From: Diplocarpon mali
Taxonomy: Eukaryota > Ascomycota > Leotiomycetes > Helotiales > Drepanopezizaceae
DNA length: 64,000 bases
Assembly: GCA_024741835.1 (NCBI GenBank)
Contig: JAENRP010000032.1
Coordinates: 83,767-147,766, forward strand
Reading direction: 5' to 3'
The first letter of the stretch is position 1. Every line of letters starts with the position of its first letter. The notes beneath the pieces were generated by a model. That model made no database searches and was not told where the DNA came from. It saw only the letters and a list, made by a program, of their open reading frames with translations. Positions 34,843 through 46,255 of this stretch are shown here, in pieces. The translations under genes were made by a program, and so were the position numbers.

Positions 34843-37098
34843 CTAGAAGCGAGATGTGAAGCTTCGTCCAAGAGGGGGTCGACCAGTGCCGGCCTTGGGC
34901 GATCTCTTGGCGATATGGCTGGAAGCGTTTCCTCCGGCACCTGACCCGATCTTCTGGAAGCCCTGCATGATATCCCAACCCTCGTGGATCTCCTCCGCGA
35001 GAAACTCCGAGCCGAAGAAGTCATCCGGGGGGAGGTCGAAGGCAGCCAGGTTGAACTTGGGAGTGGCTCTCTTCGTTGGAGAATCAAGACCCAGCAGCCG
35101 GCTCGGTGACTCCGTGAGCCCCAGCGTCTTCGTAGGGGAGCCCGAGTTGTTCACGTTGGGAGTGAACTTGAGGAGAGGGGTCGGTGTGAGGCTCTTGTGC
35201 AGGCTGGCGTTGGAGATATCTGCCAAGATGTTGGCAGATCTCGACCGGTCTAAGCGGGGGCGCTTTGCTGATCGCTTCTCAGGGGAACCATTACCCACGG
35301 GAAGCACGTTCGACGAGTTATCGGTGAAGATGTCAAAGTCCGCACCGAAGTCCTGGAACGCGTAGCTGCTTGAATCATCAAGGTGGAAAGCAGGGCTCCA
35401 TGGCGCATTGGTGTCTTCCAGCGTCGTCATTCCGCGAAGGGGCGAGCCGACCATCTCCCGGACCCGGTCTCGATGCATCCGCAGGTTGGTGTTGGGGGAG
35501 ATGGAGGGAGGAGGGCGAACCGGAGCCTTGAGCTTCACGGCCGGGGTGAGGGGGGGCAGCATGGAGCGCTCGTTCCTCGTAGTACTCGGACGTAGAGGAG
35601 ATGACGAGGGAACGCCAGACAGAGCACAACCCTGTGTAGGGCTCTCGTAGGAGGAGCCGCGAAGGCGGGCAATCTCCTCCTCCGCCCGACCACGCTGGAT
35701 CCTGGGGCGATCGGCTTCAGAGGTAAGCAGGCGGTGCGGACGGATGGCCGAGGAGTCGAGTGACGAGAAGTACCCACTATCGTCCGTCGGGGCGTCTTTC
35801 CGCTTGTGAGAGCGGGCGGTGGCGGACGAAGGGAAGCGGGGAACAGGCGGAGGGGTATCGTGTCGTTTTTGCGTATGCCGGGCAACCGGGGGGGATGAAT
35901 GCATGGCGGCCGTGGGAGGTGACGAGTGAATCAAGGGAGACGAGGGAACCCCGATGTCATCGTTCTCCGGGTCCGTGTTGCAAGCGTCCGACCCGGGTAT
36001 GGTCGCATCAGAAGACAGCTCTTGAGTAGGAGGTCCGGGGTCCGGCAGTGCGTAGGTCGCCCGAGGCGGAAGCTCGGGGGGGTGTGTGGGAGGCGGCGGG
36101 GGCTTGAACTGAGCGGTTTCCGGGAGATTGACTGGCGACGAGTTCGTCGAGGGCACCGGTAGATTCTCATTGGGTCCGGCAGATTTCTTCGCGATCTTCT
36201 CCTTGATGAATGCATGCTCCATCCCCGACTGGATTGCCCAGTAATTTCCCTTTCCCGGATCATCCTTCGGTCGTTCCTGCTTGATGAATGCCTTGTTGAG
36301 GCTGAGGTTGTGCCGGATGCTGTTCTGCCATCCTGCGTCGTGAGCGTTGTAGAATGAATACGTGTCGGAGATCCACTTGTAGATTTGCGCCAGCGTAAGT
36401 CGTCGGTTTGGTGCTCGTAAGATAGACATTCCGATCAGCTGAGCGTAGCTGTGAGGTGGCTTGGTGCCATCGTCGTGGAGTGGTGGAAACGAGTCCGGGG
36501 CAGGCAGATCCTCGTATTCCAGAGGCTCCTCTCCCTCCGGACTTGGTTCGATCTTGACTTGCTTGGCGGGTCTAGACTCATGGATCGGGGCAGCATCAAG
36601 CAGGCGCTTCCGAGGGGGCTTCCGATCATAAAACCGATCCCGGGAGAAGTTCGCTCCGCCGTCCAGAGATGGCGCGATGGGTTGGTAAGATGGCGGATAG
36701 TTCTCTTGATCCGGCAACGCGTTTGTCAAATTCGAGAATGAATTCTGCGGCCTCAACTTGGCCGTGCTCGGCTGCTTCTTCTCCATCGAGTCGGTGCTAA
36801 ACGAAGATCCTCCGGGCGGTGGCATCGATATCGAGTTCAGCTTGTTGGTAAAGGGGGCTCTCGAAGGCGAGCTGGATGACTGGGGAGCCGACTTGAGGGG
36901 GGATTGCTTGCTCGGCCCAGCGTGTGGCGGATTGAACACGATCTTCCTTCTCGACGCGGCATTCTTGATGGGCCGATGTGATGACGGCTTCTTCGTGTTG
37001 TTCGCGTGCTGTTCCGAGGGCATAGGGGCGCGGTCGAACGACGAGGCTGGATCTTGGTAGATCTGCAGCGGCTGCTGCGAATAACGCGTCGACGACAT
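34843..37098 (-). CDS. Forkhead transcription factor, HCM1/Sep1 type
   Basis: Single-exon gene of 751 residues. The forkhead domain lies at about residues 213-300: KPPHSYAQLIGMSILRAP, RRLTLAQIYKWISDTYSFY, AGWQNSIRHNLSLNKAFIK (recognition helix) and DDPGKGNYWAI. No FHA domain is present, which separates it from Fkh1/Fkh2 and points to the Hcm1/Sep1 branch, regulators of S-phase and septation genes. Basic clusters (RKPPRKRLLDA and others) may serve nuclear import. The remainder is Ser/Pro-rich with many SP/TP sites, consistent with CDK control. Start is set at MSSTRYSQQP. An ATG 93 bases upstream is in frame but adds unconserved sequence. Codon usage is GC-rich, unlike the AT-rich housekeeping genes further right. 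Confidence 0.9.
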   Translation of the reverse strand: MSSTRYSQQPLQIYQDPASSFDRAPMPSEQHANNTKKPSSHRPIKNAASRRKIVFNPPHAGPSKQSPLKSAPQSSSSPSRAPFTNKLNSISMPPPGGSSFSTDSMEKKQPSTAKLRPQNSFSNLTNALPDQENYPPSYQPIAPSLDGGANFSRDRFYDRKPPRKRLLDAAPIHESRPAKQVKIEPSPEGEEPLEYEDLPAPDSFPPLHDDGTKPPHSYAQLIGMSILRAPNRRLTLAQIYKWISDTYSFYNAHDAGWQNSIRHNLSLNKAFIKQERPKDDPGKGNYWAIQSGMEHAFIKEKIAKKSAGPNENLPVPSTNSSPVNLPETAQFKPPPPPTHPPELPPRATYALPDPGPPTQELSSDATIPGSDACNTDPENDDIGVPSSPLIHSSPPTAAMHSSPPVARHTQKRHDTPPPVPRFPSSATARSHKRKDAPTDDSGYFSSLDSSAIRPHRLLTSEADRPRIQRGRAEEEIARLRGSSYESPTQGCALSGVPSSSPLRPSTTRNERSMLPPLTPAVKLKAPVRPPPSISPNTNLRMHRDRVREMVGSPLRGMTTLEDTNAPWSPAFHLDDSSSYAFQDFGADFDIFTDNSSNVLPVGNGSPEKRSAKRPRLDRSRSANILADISNASLHKSLTPTPLLKFTPNVNNSGSPTKTLGLTESPSRLLGLDSPTKRATPKFNLAAFDLPPDDFFGSEFLAEEIHEGWDIMQGFQKIGSGAGGNASSHIAKRSPKAGTGRPPLGRSFTSRF

Positions 37099-37889
37099 GG
37101 TGGGTCGGCGATGCAGTGAAGGTGGGAAGTCGTGGTAGCTTGTGTGGGTATGGTCGGTCGATTCTGGAAATGTCGGCGTGAGCTGCAGCATCTGGTGTCA
37201 GCCGTGGTAGAAGGAGTGAGAGATCTTGGGACGAGATCTGAGAAGGCGAGAAGCCCTACAGTGCCGAAGTGGGAGCTGAAGTGCGCTGGCAAGGATCGTC
37301 GATCGGATTGTGGAGCGAGATTAGCTGGGTGGATTCCGCGTTGGGCAGAGGGAAGCAAGGGCAAGTGAGGCCAGGAGTATGGGAGAGTGACGGGTGTCGC
37401 AAGGGGGACGTCTGGCTGGTTTGGCTGGTGGCTGGATATCGAGATACTCTCGTAGCTGCGGCCTGGGGGGGGGGGAGTGAGGAGGAAGTTGAGGTTCTCG
37501 AGTTGGGAAGAAGGGCGAGGGGAGGCGACGCGTTGACTTGAGTGGGCCAGATGGTGGGTAGGTGGGTAGGTGGTAGGTGGGGGGGGGGGAGGGGGAGGAT
37601 GATGGTGGGATGATGGGAGGACAGTCGCGGCACGGCAGCGAGGAATGGAGGAAGAGCGCAAGGACCGGTCGTCGGTAGGGCAGAGGAGGAGAATTGAAGC
37701 AGCACCAGCGACGTCTCGTGCGAGAGTCCCGGCCGGGGCTGCAGGTTTGTATTGTGCCTTGGCAATATTTCTCTCTGATATATCACGGCGGGCCTCGCCC
37801 TCAGCGGCCGGCCGCGCCAGCGCTCCCACTCGCCGGCTCGTATTCGAGTGGGAAGTCAGGCGGATCGATCCTCAGTTCGGTCAACTTCA

Positions 37890-37921
37890 ATGCTGCTGCT
37901 GCTGTTGTTGCTGCTGCTGCT
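37890..37921. repeat. TGC/TGT trinucleotide array
   Basis: About ten TGC units interrupted by two TGT units. It lies outside any called gene, upstream of the forkhead coding region. Confidence 0.9.
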
Positions 37922-38760
37922 CTCTTCTCGGGTGGTCGGCGCTTGGCTGGAGGGGAGAGACGCAAGCAGGGAGCACGGGACGAGGCGAAGCTGCGTACTC
38001 GTCGCGCCCAGATAGCGCGAAGGAGAGGCCGATCGAATGTCGGATCCGGGGCGTCCAGTGGCGTCGGGGATGCCAGAGCGGCGGGCGGACGACTGGCTGT
38101 GAACGGTGGATGTGGAAGCTGGAGGGAGAGGGGAGAGGGAGAGGGAGAGGGTGAGGGAGAGGGACTAGAAGAGAGGGGTCGGCGGGGAGCCGACGAGGAG
38201 GGCGCGTCGGGACAAAAAAGGGCGCGTCGGGGCAAACGCGAGCTCAGGGCGCTCCGAGGACTCCTACAAAAACTGCTCGACCCGCCCGACGGACCTGCGA
38301 TCTCTCGCAGATGGTGAAGCCTCACGGTCCCCTGATCAGACGTCGTCCTCGTCGGTGGCGACGCGCCGCCCAATTAAAGAAACCGGCTTGCCGCAGGCCA
38401 GGCTATCCAAACCACATCGCCCCCCAACCCGCACATCCTTCCCTCGTCCGACGTGGAGAGTTGGGCGCGTTGGGCGCCCTGCCCTCCAGCATCTTCCTTC
38501 CAGCGCACGCCTTCATCCGGTCTCTCGAAATACCAACCCTCGACCTCCGCTCGCCCGAAGCCGACGCATCATCTCCAGTCCCTTTTCCGCGCCCCGGGAG
38601 CCTAGACTCGAGAGACACGAACCTTCACCCAGCTGACCCCCCGCCCCAATCTAACGGCATTTATGCAGACTCCGCGAACGACTGAGCCGGATTGGAAATT
38701 GGATTTTGTACAACGCATCGTGGACCTCTGGGTCTGGCCCCGAGACAATACTTCCAGTCC

Positions 38761-38786
38761 CTGTGCCTGTGCCTGTGCCTGTGCCG
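38761..38786. repeat. GTGCCT hexanucleotide array
   Basis: About four tandem copies of CTGTGC/GTGCCT, in non-coding sequence. Confidence 0.8.
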
Positions 38787-38980
38787 GTCCCCCTGTTGTT
38801 CCTCCGGCGCCCCCAGCCGCTTACCGAGAGAGGCTAGAGTAGGAGTTCCAAGAGAGGGGGGGAAGAAGAAACAAAAAAAAAAAGAACTTTCCGATCATGA
38901 CGTTAGGTCTCGGACTTGCCGTGGCCGAGCCGCACGCGGTCAGACGGGATGGCCAAGGTAGATATATCACTTATATATAT

Positions 38981-38981
38981 A

Positions 38982-39010
<29 letters not shown>
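38981..39010. repeat. (GA)n microsatellite
   Basis: About 15 GA dinucleotides, next to TATATA runs on both sides. It lies 420 bases left of the assembly gap. Confidence 0.92.
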
Positions 39011-39015
<5 letters not shown>

Positions 39016-39432
39016 CGGGAGATATATATAGGCTTGCTTCGTGTCGCGATATCTCTACATCTCTATTTATATACATCCCGCGTGCTCCTGACTCTGCGGT
39101 TGCGGGTGCTCACGTTGATGAAAGGGAATGCTGACGCATCTAATGTAGTTTGTTGACTTTGCGAGCCATGGTAGACGATCCGGGATGTGCGGGTGGTGGG
39201 ATGTTTTTTTGGTCAAATCTCAATCTTGCCAGGAGAATCTCACTACTCTGGATGCGACCACTAAGTCAGCAGTCGATCCATCGCACGTGCCATGCCGACG
39301 ACGGGATCCATGGATATACCCCTCTCTCGGATAGGGCCGCCCGTTCGGCCCATCTCTAGAGGCTGTGTTGAGCCTCCTACCCATACCGTTACCTGTACGG
39401 GATCCTGCCCTATGATTAATGACTAAACCAGT

Positions 39433-39510
39433 NNNNNNNNNNNNNNNNNNNNNNNNNNNNNNNNNNNNNNNNNNNNNNNNNNNNNNNNNNNNNNNNNNNN
39501 NNNNNNNNNN
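39433..39510. other. Assembly gap (78 N)
   Basis: Run of 78 undetermined bases between the forkhead upstream region and the 3' flank of MID1. The true length and content are unknown. It does not interrupt any called gene. Confidence 0.99.
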
Positions 39511-39667
39511 CACCAACCATTGCACCAGCACATCATAACCCGACACTCTTCCCTGCTCTCCATCTTGAACCGAGCCTAGCACCGATCGCCAAACGCCAGT
39601 GGAACGTACACACACGCCATGGATGCGTCCATGATATTCCAGATTCCATGATTCAGCCACGTCCCTC

Positions 39668-41692
39668 TCACATGGAGACAAACCCAAGCAAGAGCCCCAG
39701 GCACAGCAGCACCATCGGCGGCAGTACAAGACTACCAGTCGAAAGATAGTATATCGTTCCGGGAACATTACATGTGATATTCGAGATCCGGCCACTTGCA
39801 TCTCCAGGGAATGCAGGTTTGACCCCATAGCTCTCGTTGAACCCAATGTCCCCGAGCTGCGGGCAACCAAATCCCATAGCAGCGGGACAGCTACGGACGA
39901 GATTGAAGCACAGCTCATCGCAGGGTAGAACTTCTTTATACGGACCTGGTACGAGCAGTTCATCGATCCGTGCATTGCGGGACGCGTTGCCAGGTGTTGC
40001 GCTTGCGATTTCGCGCTCGCGTTTGTCGAGCAGAGTGCCGTTGGGGTAAGGTTGCCCCATGGCCCGTGGCCGAAGCCAAGGATCCGTCTTGGTGAAATCG
40101 GTGCAGCGAGGTATGCTCACGGCACAGAGCCAGGACTTGTATGCTTCACGGCAATCGGTACAAGTTCTTGCAAGCGAGTATCGAGCGGAAGCGGTGGTTT
40201 CGCACGGGATTTGAGCGAGGACTTTTTCAAAGTTGGCAAAGCTCGCCTGGGTGGCGTTGTCATAGAACGAGGCTAAGGCGCTCATGTTGGGAAATACGTT
40301 CGGGTTGGAAGGGACAGAGTAGGCTGTTTGATCACAGAAAGATAGGTCGTATATCACAGCGCAGTTACCGTCTGGAGGGTGTCAGCTTGGAAATACCCAA
40401 TGGTAATGTCGCGTACCTTGGAGCATATCAAAGCTGGTCTGGCGAAAGACCTGGCCCCCGCCTCCAACAACGCCAGATCCCGAGGCTGTAGAATTCCCTT
40501 TCATCGCCAGCATAACGTTGTAAGATTTTCCAGCGCCTAGTCCGTTGATATAGAATTGCTGTTTGGGGAGACTTTGATTCCCGATGGCAGTCATACCAGT
40601 CACGACAGAGCTTACCGTCTCACCGGGTCTGCTTAATTGAATCTGTGCATTGTTTTCAAGACCGCAGTATGACCTTTCCAGCCCAGCGAGCGAGGTGCTG
40701 TTCTTATCATTGGCAAAGATAACGTATGGGGGACTGTGATTCATCCATTCTTCGACAAGCGTAGTGTTCAGCGAGGCAGTAACAAATGGGTCGGTGAATA
40801 ATAGAGCAGAGTAATCGTCGCTATCGACGAGGAAAAGGTTCGGGTCTGAATTGTTCCAGTACGTGTGATATGGCGCATCGATCGAGGCGGCGATTTGAGC
40901 ACTATAGACTCCTTTCGTGTAATCGCTGGCATTCTGAGCATATATACTCATATATATATCTCCGGTAGCATTTACCTCGTGCAAAGCGTATCCCCCGTCT
41001 AGTTCAACCATTTCCTGAAGATCTGAAGGTTGCCCGGGGCCGGGATTAGTGTTATTTGCAGACATCGAGACATATAGCTGGAGTTGCGGTGCAGGATCGC
41101 GTCTCGTATCCGAGGATGGCTGGTCACAGGTCGTCACTGTGATGTATACAGTTGTCTGGTTTTTCGGAGTCATTCCCGTACTGTCAAGCCCGTCTTCCTC
41201 ATCATCATGCTCCTCTTCCTCATCATCTTCCCCCTCTTCAACCAAGGATGCTCGCTTGTTGGATATAACAAGTCGCCGTTTGTAAAGTATGATCTTAGAT
41301 GGCAGCCCTGGCGTCACGGGTGACTTTTCCCCCCAAACCGAAGCATTTTTAAACACATAAAAGAAGCTCTGCCCCGGTTCCACATTCGTCGCCTCGATCC
41401 TATTATTGACCAGCACAGTCGGCGTCGTATCTCTGCCCACGATCCCTCCGTCCACACCGAAGAAGTCCGCCTCATATGTTTCCTCTCCGAGCTCTAGTTC
41501 GTGGAAGTCGTCTAGGAGCGGAACGTCTAGTAACCGCTCGTGGTTGTGGTCTTCCGGTCGTATCGAGTCGACTTCGGTGGCGTATGCAAAGCTGGGCGCG
41601 GGGAATCTGAGGTAAAGGAGGATGAGCATGATGGATGCGAAGAGCGACGCCGCGAGTCGCGATTGCAGCGAACTGGGCTTTGGGAGGGGCAT
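39668..41692 (-). CDS. MID1: Stretch-activated calcium channel regulatory subunit Mid1
   Basis: Partner of the Cch1 pore in the fungal high-affinity calcium uptake system at the plasma membrane/ER. Exons 41692-40417 and 40371-39668 give 659 residues. The N terminus has a hydrophobic signal/anchor (LAASLFASIMLILLYLRF) after a short basic stretch. An acidic run (EEGEDDEEEEHDDEED) lies near residue 155. Numerous N-glycosylation sequons follow, with the block FYINGLGAGKSYNVMLAM. After the splice comes the cysteine-rich region typical of Mid1 (CAVIYDLSFCDQTAYSVPSNP, ARTCTDCREAYKSWLCAVSIPRC, PYKEVLPCDELCFNLVRSCPA, GFGCP). A C-terminal hydrophobic segment ends the protein and suggests a membrane or GPI-like anchor. 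Start at MPLPKPSSLQSRLA; 55 upstream in-frame codons are not conserved. Confidence 0.94.
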
Positions 41693-41857
41693 GAAATTCA
41701 GCGGAGTGTCCACATTGAGTATCTGATTGCAGCGTGGTGCATGGGTTTCGGAGCGAATGCTTCTTGAAAAGCTGGTGTCATGTGTTGTAACGCATCCTGA
41801 GGGCGATCCAAAGTGGCTCAATCGATTTCTTTTCGACGTTCTCGATATGGATCTCAA

Positions 41858-43876
41858 ACAGCGAGCCCCTCGCCTTCTCCATGTTTATTTTTAGTCTTCG
41901 TCAGGTCCCTGGCATAGTACAGCCTCCACCCCTAAACACTGCAAAATATTAAAAGTGTACTTTTACGGAGCGATTTTTGCACGTATCACATGAGGGAGTA
42001 CAGGACTTTTAGCCAGTCACATCAAAGTAGAATCGCGTAGAAATCAGTACGTTCGATACCTCATGACATTTAAGCCGGCAGGAAAGAGTAACGCTCAGTG
42101 ACGCCAAGTGATGCAACGCAGTTCTTCCGCGGTCTAGAAGAGTTAGTTATTAAAGCATAGCAATTTTTGTTAATATAATGTATTGAGATTCGATATGATT
42201 ACTAGTAAAAGAAATGCTGAGCTATAATCAAACAAGAGCAAGCTCTACAAAGTAGCAGAGACTCAACGCTGCTCTTTTTGCTCAGTATATAGAGCGGTGA
42301 GCTCAACGGTAAACATATGAAATTCTTGCAGATTCTGTGTCGATTCAAAAATTCCTAAGGGGGAAACTGGGGGCTGGTAACTTATGCAATCCCATATTAC
42401 TGGGTTATACAAATGTTATAGCACTTAGAGGGAGACGACGACTCACCACATATATGCAGTGTTTCCTACGAACCTGTACCTTCTTTTGAAGGGTCTGCAG
42501 AGCCGAAATTAAGCCCTTTCAACTGCGAAATTTTAAACACCAAGTCTAATAAAACTAGAACTTTTCGAAAGCTTTGACATGAAAGTTTCCTATGCCTATC
42601 CCGTCTATCAATACTCTCTACTTTCAACCTCACCTTCTATACTCTAGAATTATTCAGATATATATATATAATTAGAGAAAGGGCTTGACAATAAACATAG
42701 AAGGGAACAAGGCAACTTGTAGTATAGAAGAAAAAGGAAAAGAGGAAAGGATATATTTCAAAGCTTTAAACATTTTATTTGGAAGCTAATTTTTTTATGT
42801 ATATTTATAATCGATAGCCCATGCTAATTAGCAAGACGCCTAACATAATCAAATAAATAGCTGCCATTAGTAAGGGAGGCTTATCTGAGGATAGGGACAT
42901 TAAAGCAACTCTATTTGCCTGAATGCCTCCTTAAGAAACTACATGCTTATGACCTAAATGGAATGGCTATTGGCTAAGGTATAGGTTAGGCTCTTATTCA
43001 AAGAACCAGGGTCCTTCGCAAGTATAATAGACCAGTACTAAATTTAAGGAGTTTTGATACTAGTTTCTACTTATACTTAATACGACTGTAGCGTTACCTG
43101 CTTATGCTATATAGTTTAGAACTAATGTAGCATCTTGAAAAGGAACGAAAAAGTGATATCGTTTAAAGATCGACCAAAACTAGCTCGAAATGCTATTAGC
43201 ATTCCAGGACATAGCCTATAAATCTGGCCTTTTCAACCACTACCCTGGTTTTCTACTATACTACATACAGTAGCTAACTCGGTACATAATAGACCAGCTT
43301 TTTATCTATACTTAAAGGTTGCAATCACTTAGAATAATATCTTTTTAATGCTATATTAGCTATAAACTATATAGTGTGAGCTGGAAACGCTATAGTTGCT
43401 TAGGTCCAGGGAGAAACTAGCATAGGAATTACTCGCAATTTACTACCAGCCAATTATACTTAGAGCCCCGATTCTTTAGATAAGAGTCTAACTCCCATTC
43501 TTAAGTTAATAGCTATCTTCTATATCTATTGAATGAGTACGTTCTCAAAGAGGGGCCTGAATAGACAGATTCGCCTTAGGTTTCTTATCCAAGGATAAGA
43601 CTTCCTTGCCAATAGCGGCTATTTATTTGACCATATTACGCATCTTACTAGTCGGGCGGCAGCTATCGACCGTGAACCTTCTTGTCGAATCAAGCTTTCG
43701 AAGCAAAATCCTCAAATGAAGATGAATCTTCGAAGCTGTAGGGCTTCCGAAAGATATCCTTTCCTCCCCTCTTTATATTTAATAACCCGCCTTATTTTCC
43801 TATATTTCTATCACCGCGCCCTTCCTCTATTCATGGGTCATGGATATATATATCTGAACAGTCCAGGAGCACGCAG
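41858..43876. other. AT-rich, ORF-free island (probable RIP-decayed repeat)
   Basis: About 2 kb with a sharp drop in GC relative to both flanks, many TA dinucleotides and TATATA runs. No open frame of 60 codons or more exists on either strand, unlike anywhere else of this length in the window. This is the usual look of a transposon copy mutated by repeat-induced point mutation. I could not identify terminal repeats, a target duplication or residual transposase motifs, so the element type is unknown. Confidence 0.6.
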
Positions 43877-44410
43877 CTAGAGGTTGAATGTCGAGGGTAT
43901 ATCGTAGATGTGAAAGGTTTTCATTTCAAAGCTTCCGAAAGCGATAGCTTCGTTCGCGTCGGGGTTTGATGTTTCGGTGTCGAAAGGACTCAACGTCGGC
44001 TTTGTAAACACTTTAGAATTATATATATCATGTGTGTGTATTTCGTAAATGCGAATGCCATGGCTTAAAGGGAAACATGTCTGCTTAGTGAGTTCAATCA
44101 ATCTCCATGTCTCAAAGACATCTGTCACGACCTTGCCAAAACCATCTGCGCATTGACCTATGACACATGAATCTATATAACCCCCAAGAGACAGTTCTGC
44201 TCATAGGTGATTATTCTGGCACCAGTATTCCGTTAACGAACCCGCAAACTTCCATGTCATAAAGCCATCCTAACCACTTTATCATTCCATCCGCGCCAAT
44301 TCCGTTTTCATACTCATTCCGCATTTGTTACATGCCCCTTTGCTAGTCGACCGATGTATTGACGTTCCACGACTTAGCAGTTGAGTTGGAAGCTCTTAAA
44401 TCTGAGCCGC
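43877..44410. other. YOP1 3' flank
   Basis: 534 bases between the AT-rich island and the YOP1 stop. An 83-codon minus-strand frame (43877-44128) has no recognisable motif and could be a spurious frame or a fragment. It is not called. Confidence 0.45.
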
Positions 44411-45122
44411 TTACAATGTCTTGTCTCCGACAGAGTCCACCTTGGAGCGCAGGTTGGCGGCAGTAGCGCCAGGCCCAGAGAAATAACGGGCAAAGACTGG
44501 CTGGATGAACGAGCGGAACACAACTTGGGCTCCGCTAGAAATAAGGTTAGCTGAAGATCAGAATTAGAGCGGGGGGGATGGGGGGGTTACCTAGTGGCTG
44601 GAAGAGCGAGCCAGAGAACGAAGATGAACTTGAATGTATAGTAGAATGGGAACCAGTAGACAGCGCTGACCAGACTCTCAAAGACAGTCAGGAAAGCAAA
44701 GACAACCCAGTACTGTGATTATCGAGTCAGTAAAAGCTCAATACTAGATTCGGTCCGACATACAGTGAGCCATTGAGTATCATCACTCTTTCCAACGCTG
44801 AAGAGGGCCTCGAGTGAATAGTAACCCGGAATGACGAAGCCAGCGACATTGGTAAGGAGCTGACCACCAATGTTGAAGAAGATGAAGAAGAAGTAGGTTG
44901 CGATCAAGCCGAGGAAAGCATAGGTTTTAGGGACCGAGGTTTGCTTCTCCAGGTTGTTCAAGACTGGGTACTTGGAGAGCTGTAGGAGCAAGCTGCTGTT
45001 AGCTCGCAACTTCTAGGGGGATATGAAGAAGCGCTGGGCACGCATGCGCCGTTCCAATGTGTGCTTACCTCCTTATCAATCTGGGAGATATGGGCCTGAG
45101 CCTTATCTTGGAAAGAAGACAT
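44411..45122 (-). CDS. YOP1: ER membrane-shaping protein Yop1 (TB2/DP1/HVA22, REEP5 family)
   Basis: Reticulon-partner protein that bends ER tubules through wedge-like hairpins. Exons 45122-45069, 44979-44764, 44712-44591 and 44534-44411 give 171 residues, the normal family length. An N-terminal amphipathic stretch (SSFQDKAQAHISQIDKE) joins LSKYPVLNNLEKQTSVPKTY. The TB2/DP1 block follows: GLIATYFFFIFFNIGGQLLTN, GFVIPGYYSLEAL, DDTQWLTYWVVFAFL, ESLVSAVYWFPFYYTFKFIFVLWLALP, SGAQVVFRSFIQPV. Splicing is required for each junction. Hydrophobic hairpins are clear. The protein assignment is firm. Confidence 0.96.
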
Positions 45123-46255
45123 GTTGAGAGAGACTGCGAGTTGCAGGTATCTGGTAACCACGGTGTTTGTTTAAATATTCGCGTGTGTTGATAGGTAACC
45201 CGCAAAACGTGGTGTTAGTAAGGTGGAGAGACGAGTTGGGAGGAGAAGGATTGGGTGGGAGGAAGAAGAGGATGATGACGCCGAAGGTGCTTGCGCTCGC
45301 GCTTGTGGATGACCGGTTAGCGCGTCTCATTGTGGCCATGAATGTGCTTACCTGTCACAAGCGAGTATGGAACAAGTGATATTGAATCCTACCTTAGCTG
45401 CCTAAGGTATTAATTACTATTAGTAGACACTTTCTCTAGACCTTCTTCTCGAAATAATTGGGGCCTGGGATGTGGGTTATGTGAACGCCTCTGCTCAGAT
45501 TTCATTTTGGGAGAACCTACTTGTACCATGAGCTCTCGTCTGTGGCCATAGGGCTCAGAATGACGAGTTGGTGGAGCCGGTGTGTTGCTTAGACCTTTCG
45601 TATAGATGGATGTTTAGGTTTGGGGCTCTGTGTCTTTAACTGGGCAAAGCATGCTGCTCAGAGCAAGAATGGAATTGGGCAATCGCTAGTGTCCCTGGTA
45701 TAATAAGCCCCCCAGGGGGCAAAGTTGGTGTTATGGCTTTGTTTCCAGAGGCTTGATATCATACAGGTAACGATGATATTGTGCGGATTGATATGTGACT
45801 GACGAGGGTGGGAATAAGCCATATGAAATTATATAGCAATTGGATTTGTATTGAGACATATTAGCTACACAAGGTGAAAATTCCCTAATTAGTTGTTTTT
45901 CCCATTTCGCGCCTTTCATGCTCGGTGTTGCAGGGAAAAACAAAGAATGCCGGGCTCAAGCGACTTTCCGGCGGGCACGTTGCTGGGACATTCGGTTTCT
46001 TGACATGCTGATGTAAACAACGACACAACAATCCCTCCACTCCTACGACCCCAAAACTCGACCACGCTGCCGACGGCGTCGCGCAAAATCTTGGTTCCAT
46101 ATCAAGTGATAGGATCGCTCAATTGACGCGCCTCCTGGTTCAGCTGGTATTCGGGAAAGACGCCGCCGCCCACGGTCGCAGTGAGATAAACAATCTTTTC
46201 CCAGCCACCTCACACCTGGATCAGATCGAAATATACTTAATTATTCCTGCACATC
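45123..46255. promoter_or_regulatory. Divergent intergenic region, YOP1 / RFX
   Basis: 1.1 kb between divergent starts, carrying both promoters and leaders. Small open frames (for example 45885-46100 minus) have no conserved features. No factor site was identified with confidence. Confidence 0.5.

Larger units (their letters stand above)
37099..39432. other. Long low-complexity upstream region of the forkhead gene
   Basis: About 2.3 kb with no gene called. It contains G runs (near 37470 and 37582-37590), a GGTGGGTAGGT array near 37553-37590, a trinucleotide array, purine repeats and a GTGCCT hexamer array. The sequence nearest the forkhead start is pyrimidine-rich on the coding strand, as in long fungal 5' UTRs of regulatory genes. 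One ACGCGT occurs at 37528-37533, about 430 bases before the start codon. Long Pro/Ser-rich frames here reflect the repeats. Confidence 0.5.

Noticed and set aside
41693..41857. Upstream in-frame ATG for MID1 (55 extra residues)
   Set aside because: It would place a non-conserved polar stretch before the signal/anchor segment, which should be N-terminal.
43877..44128. 83-codon minus-strand frame beside the AT-rich island
   Set aside because: No family resemblance and no clear splice partners. It could be a fragment, but support is insufficient.
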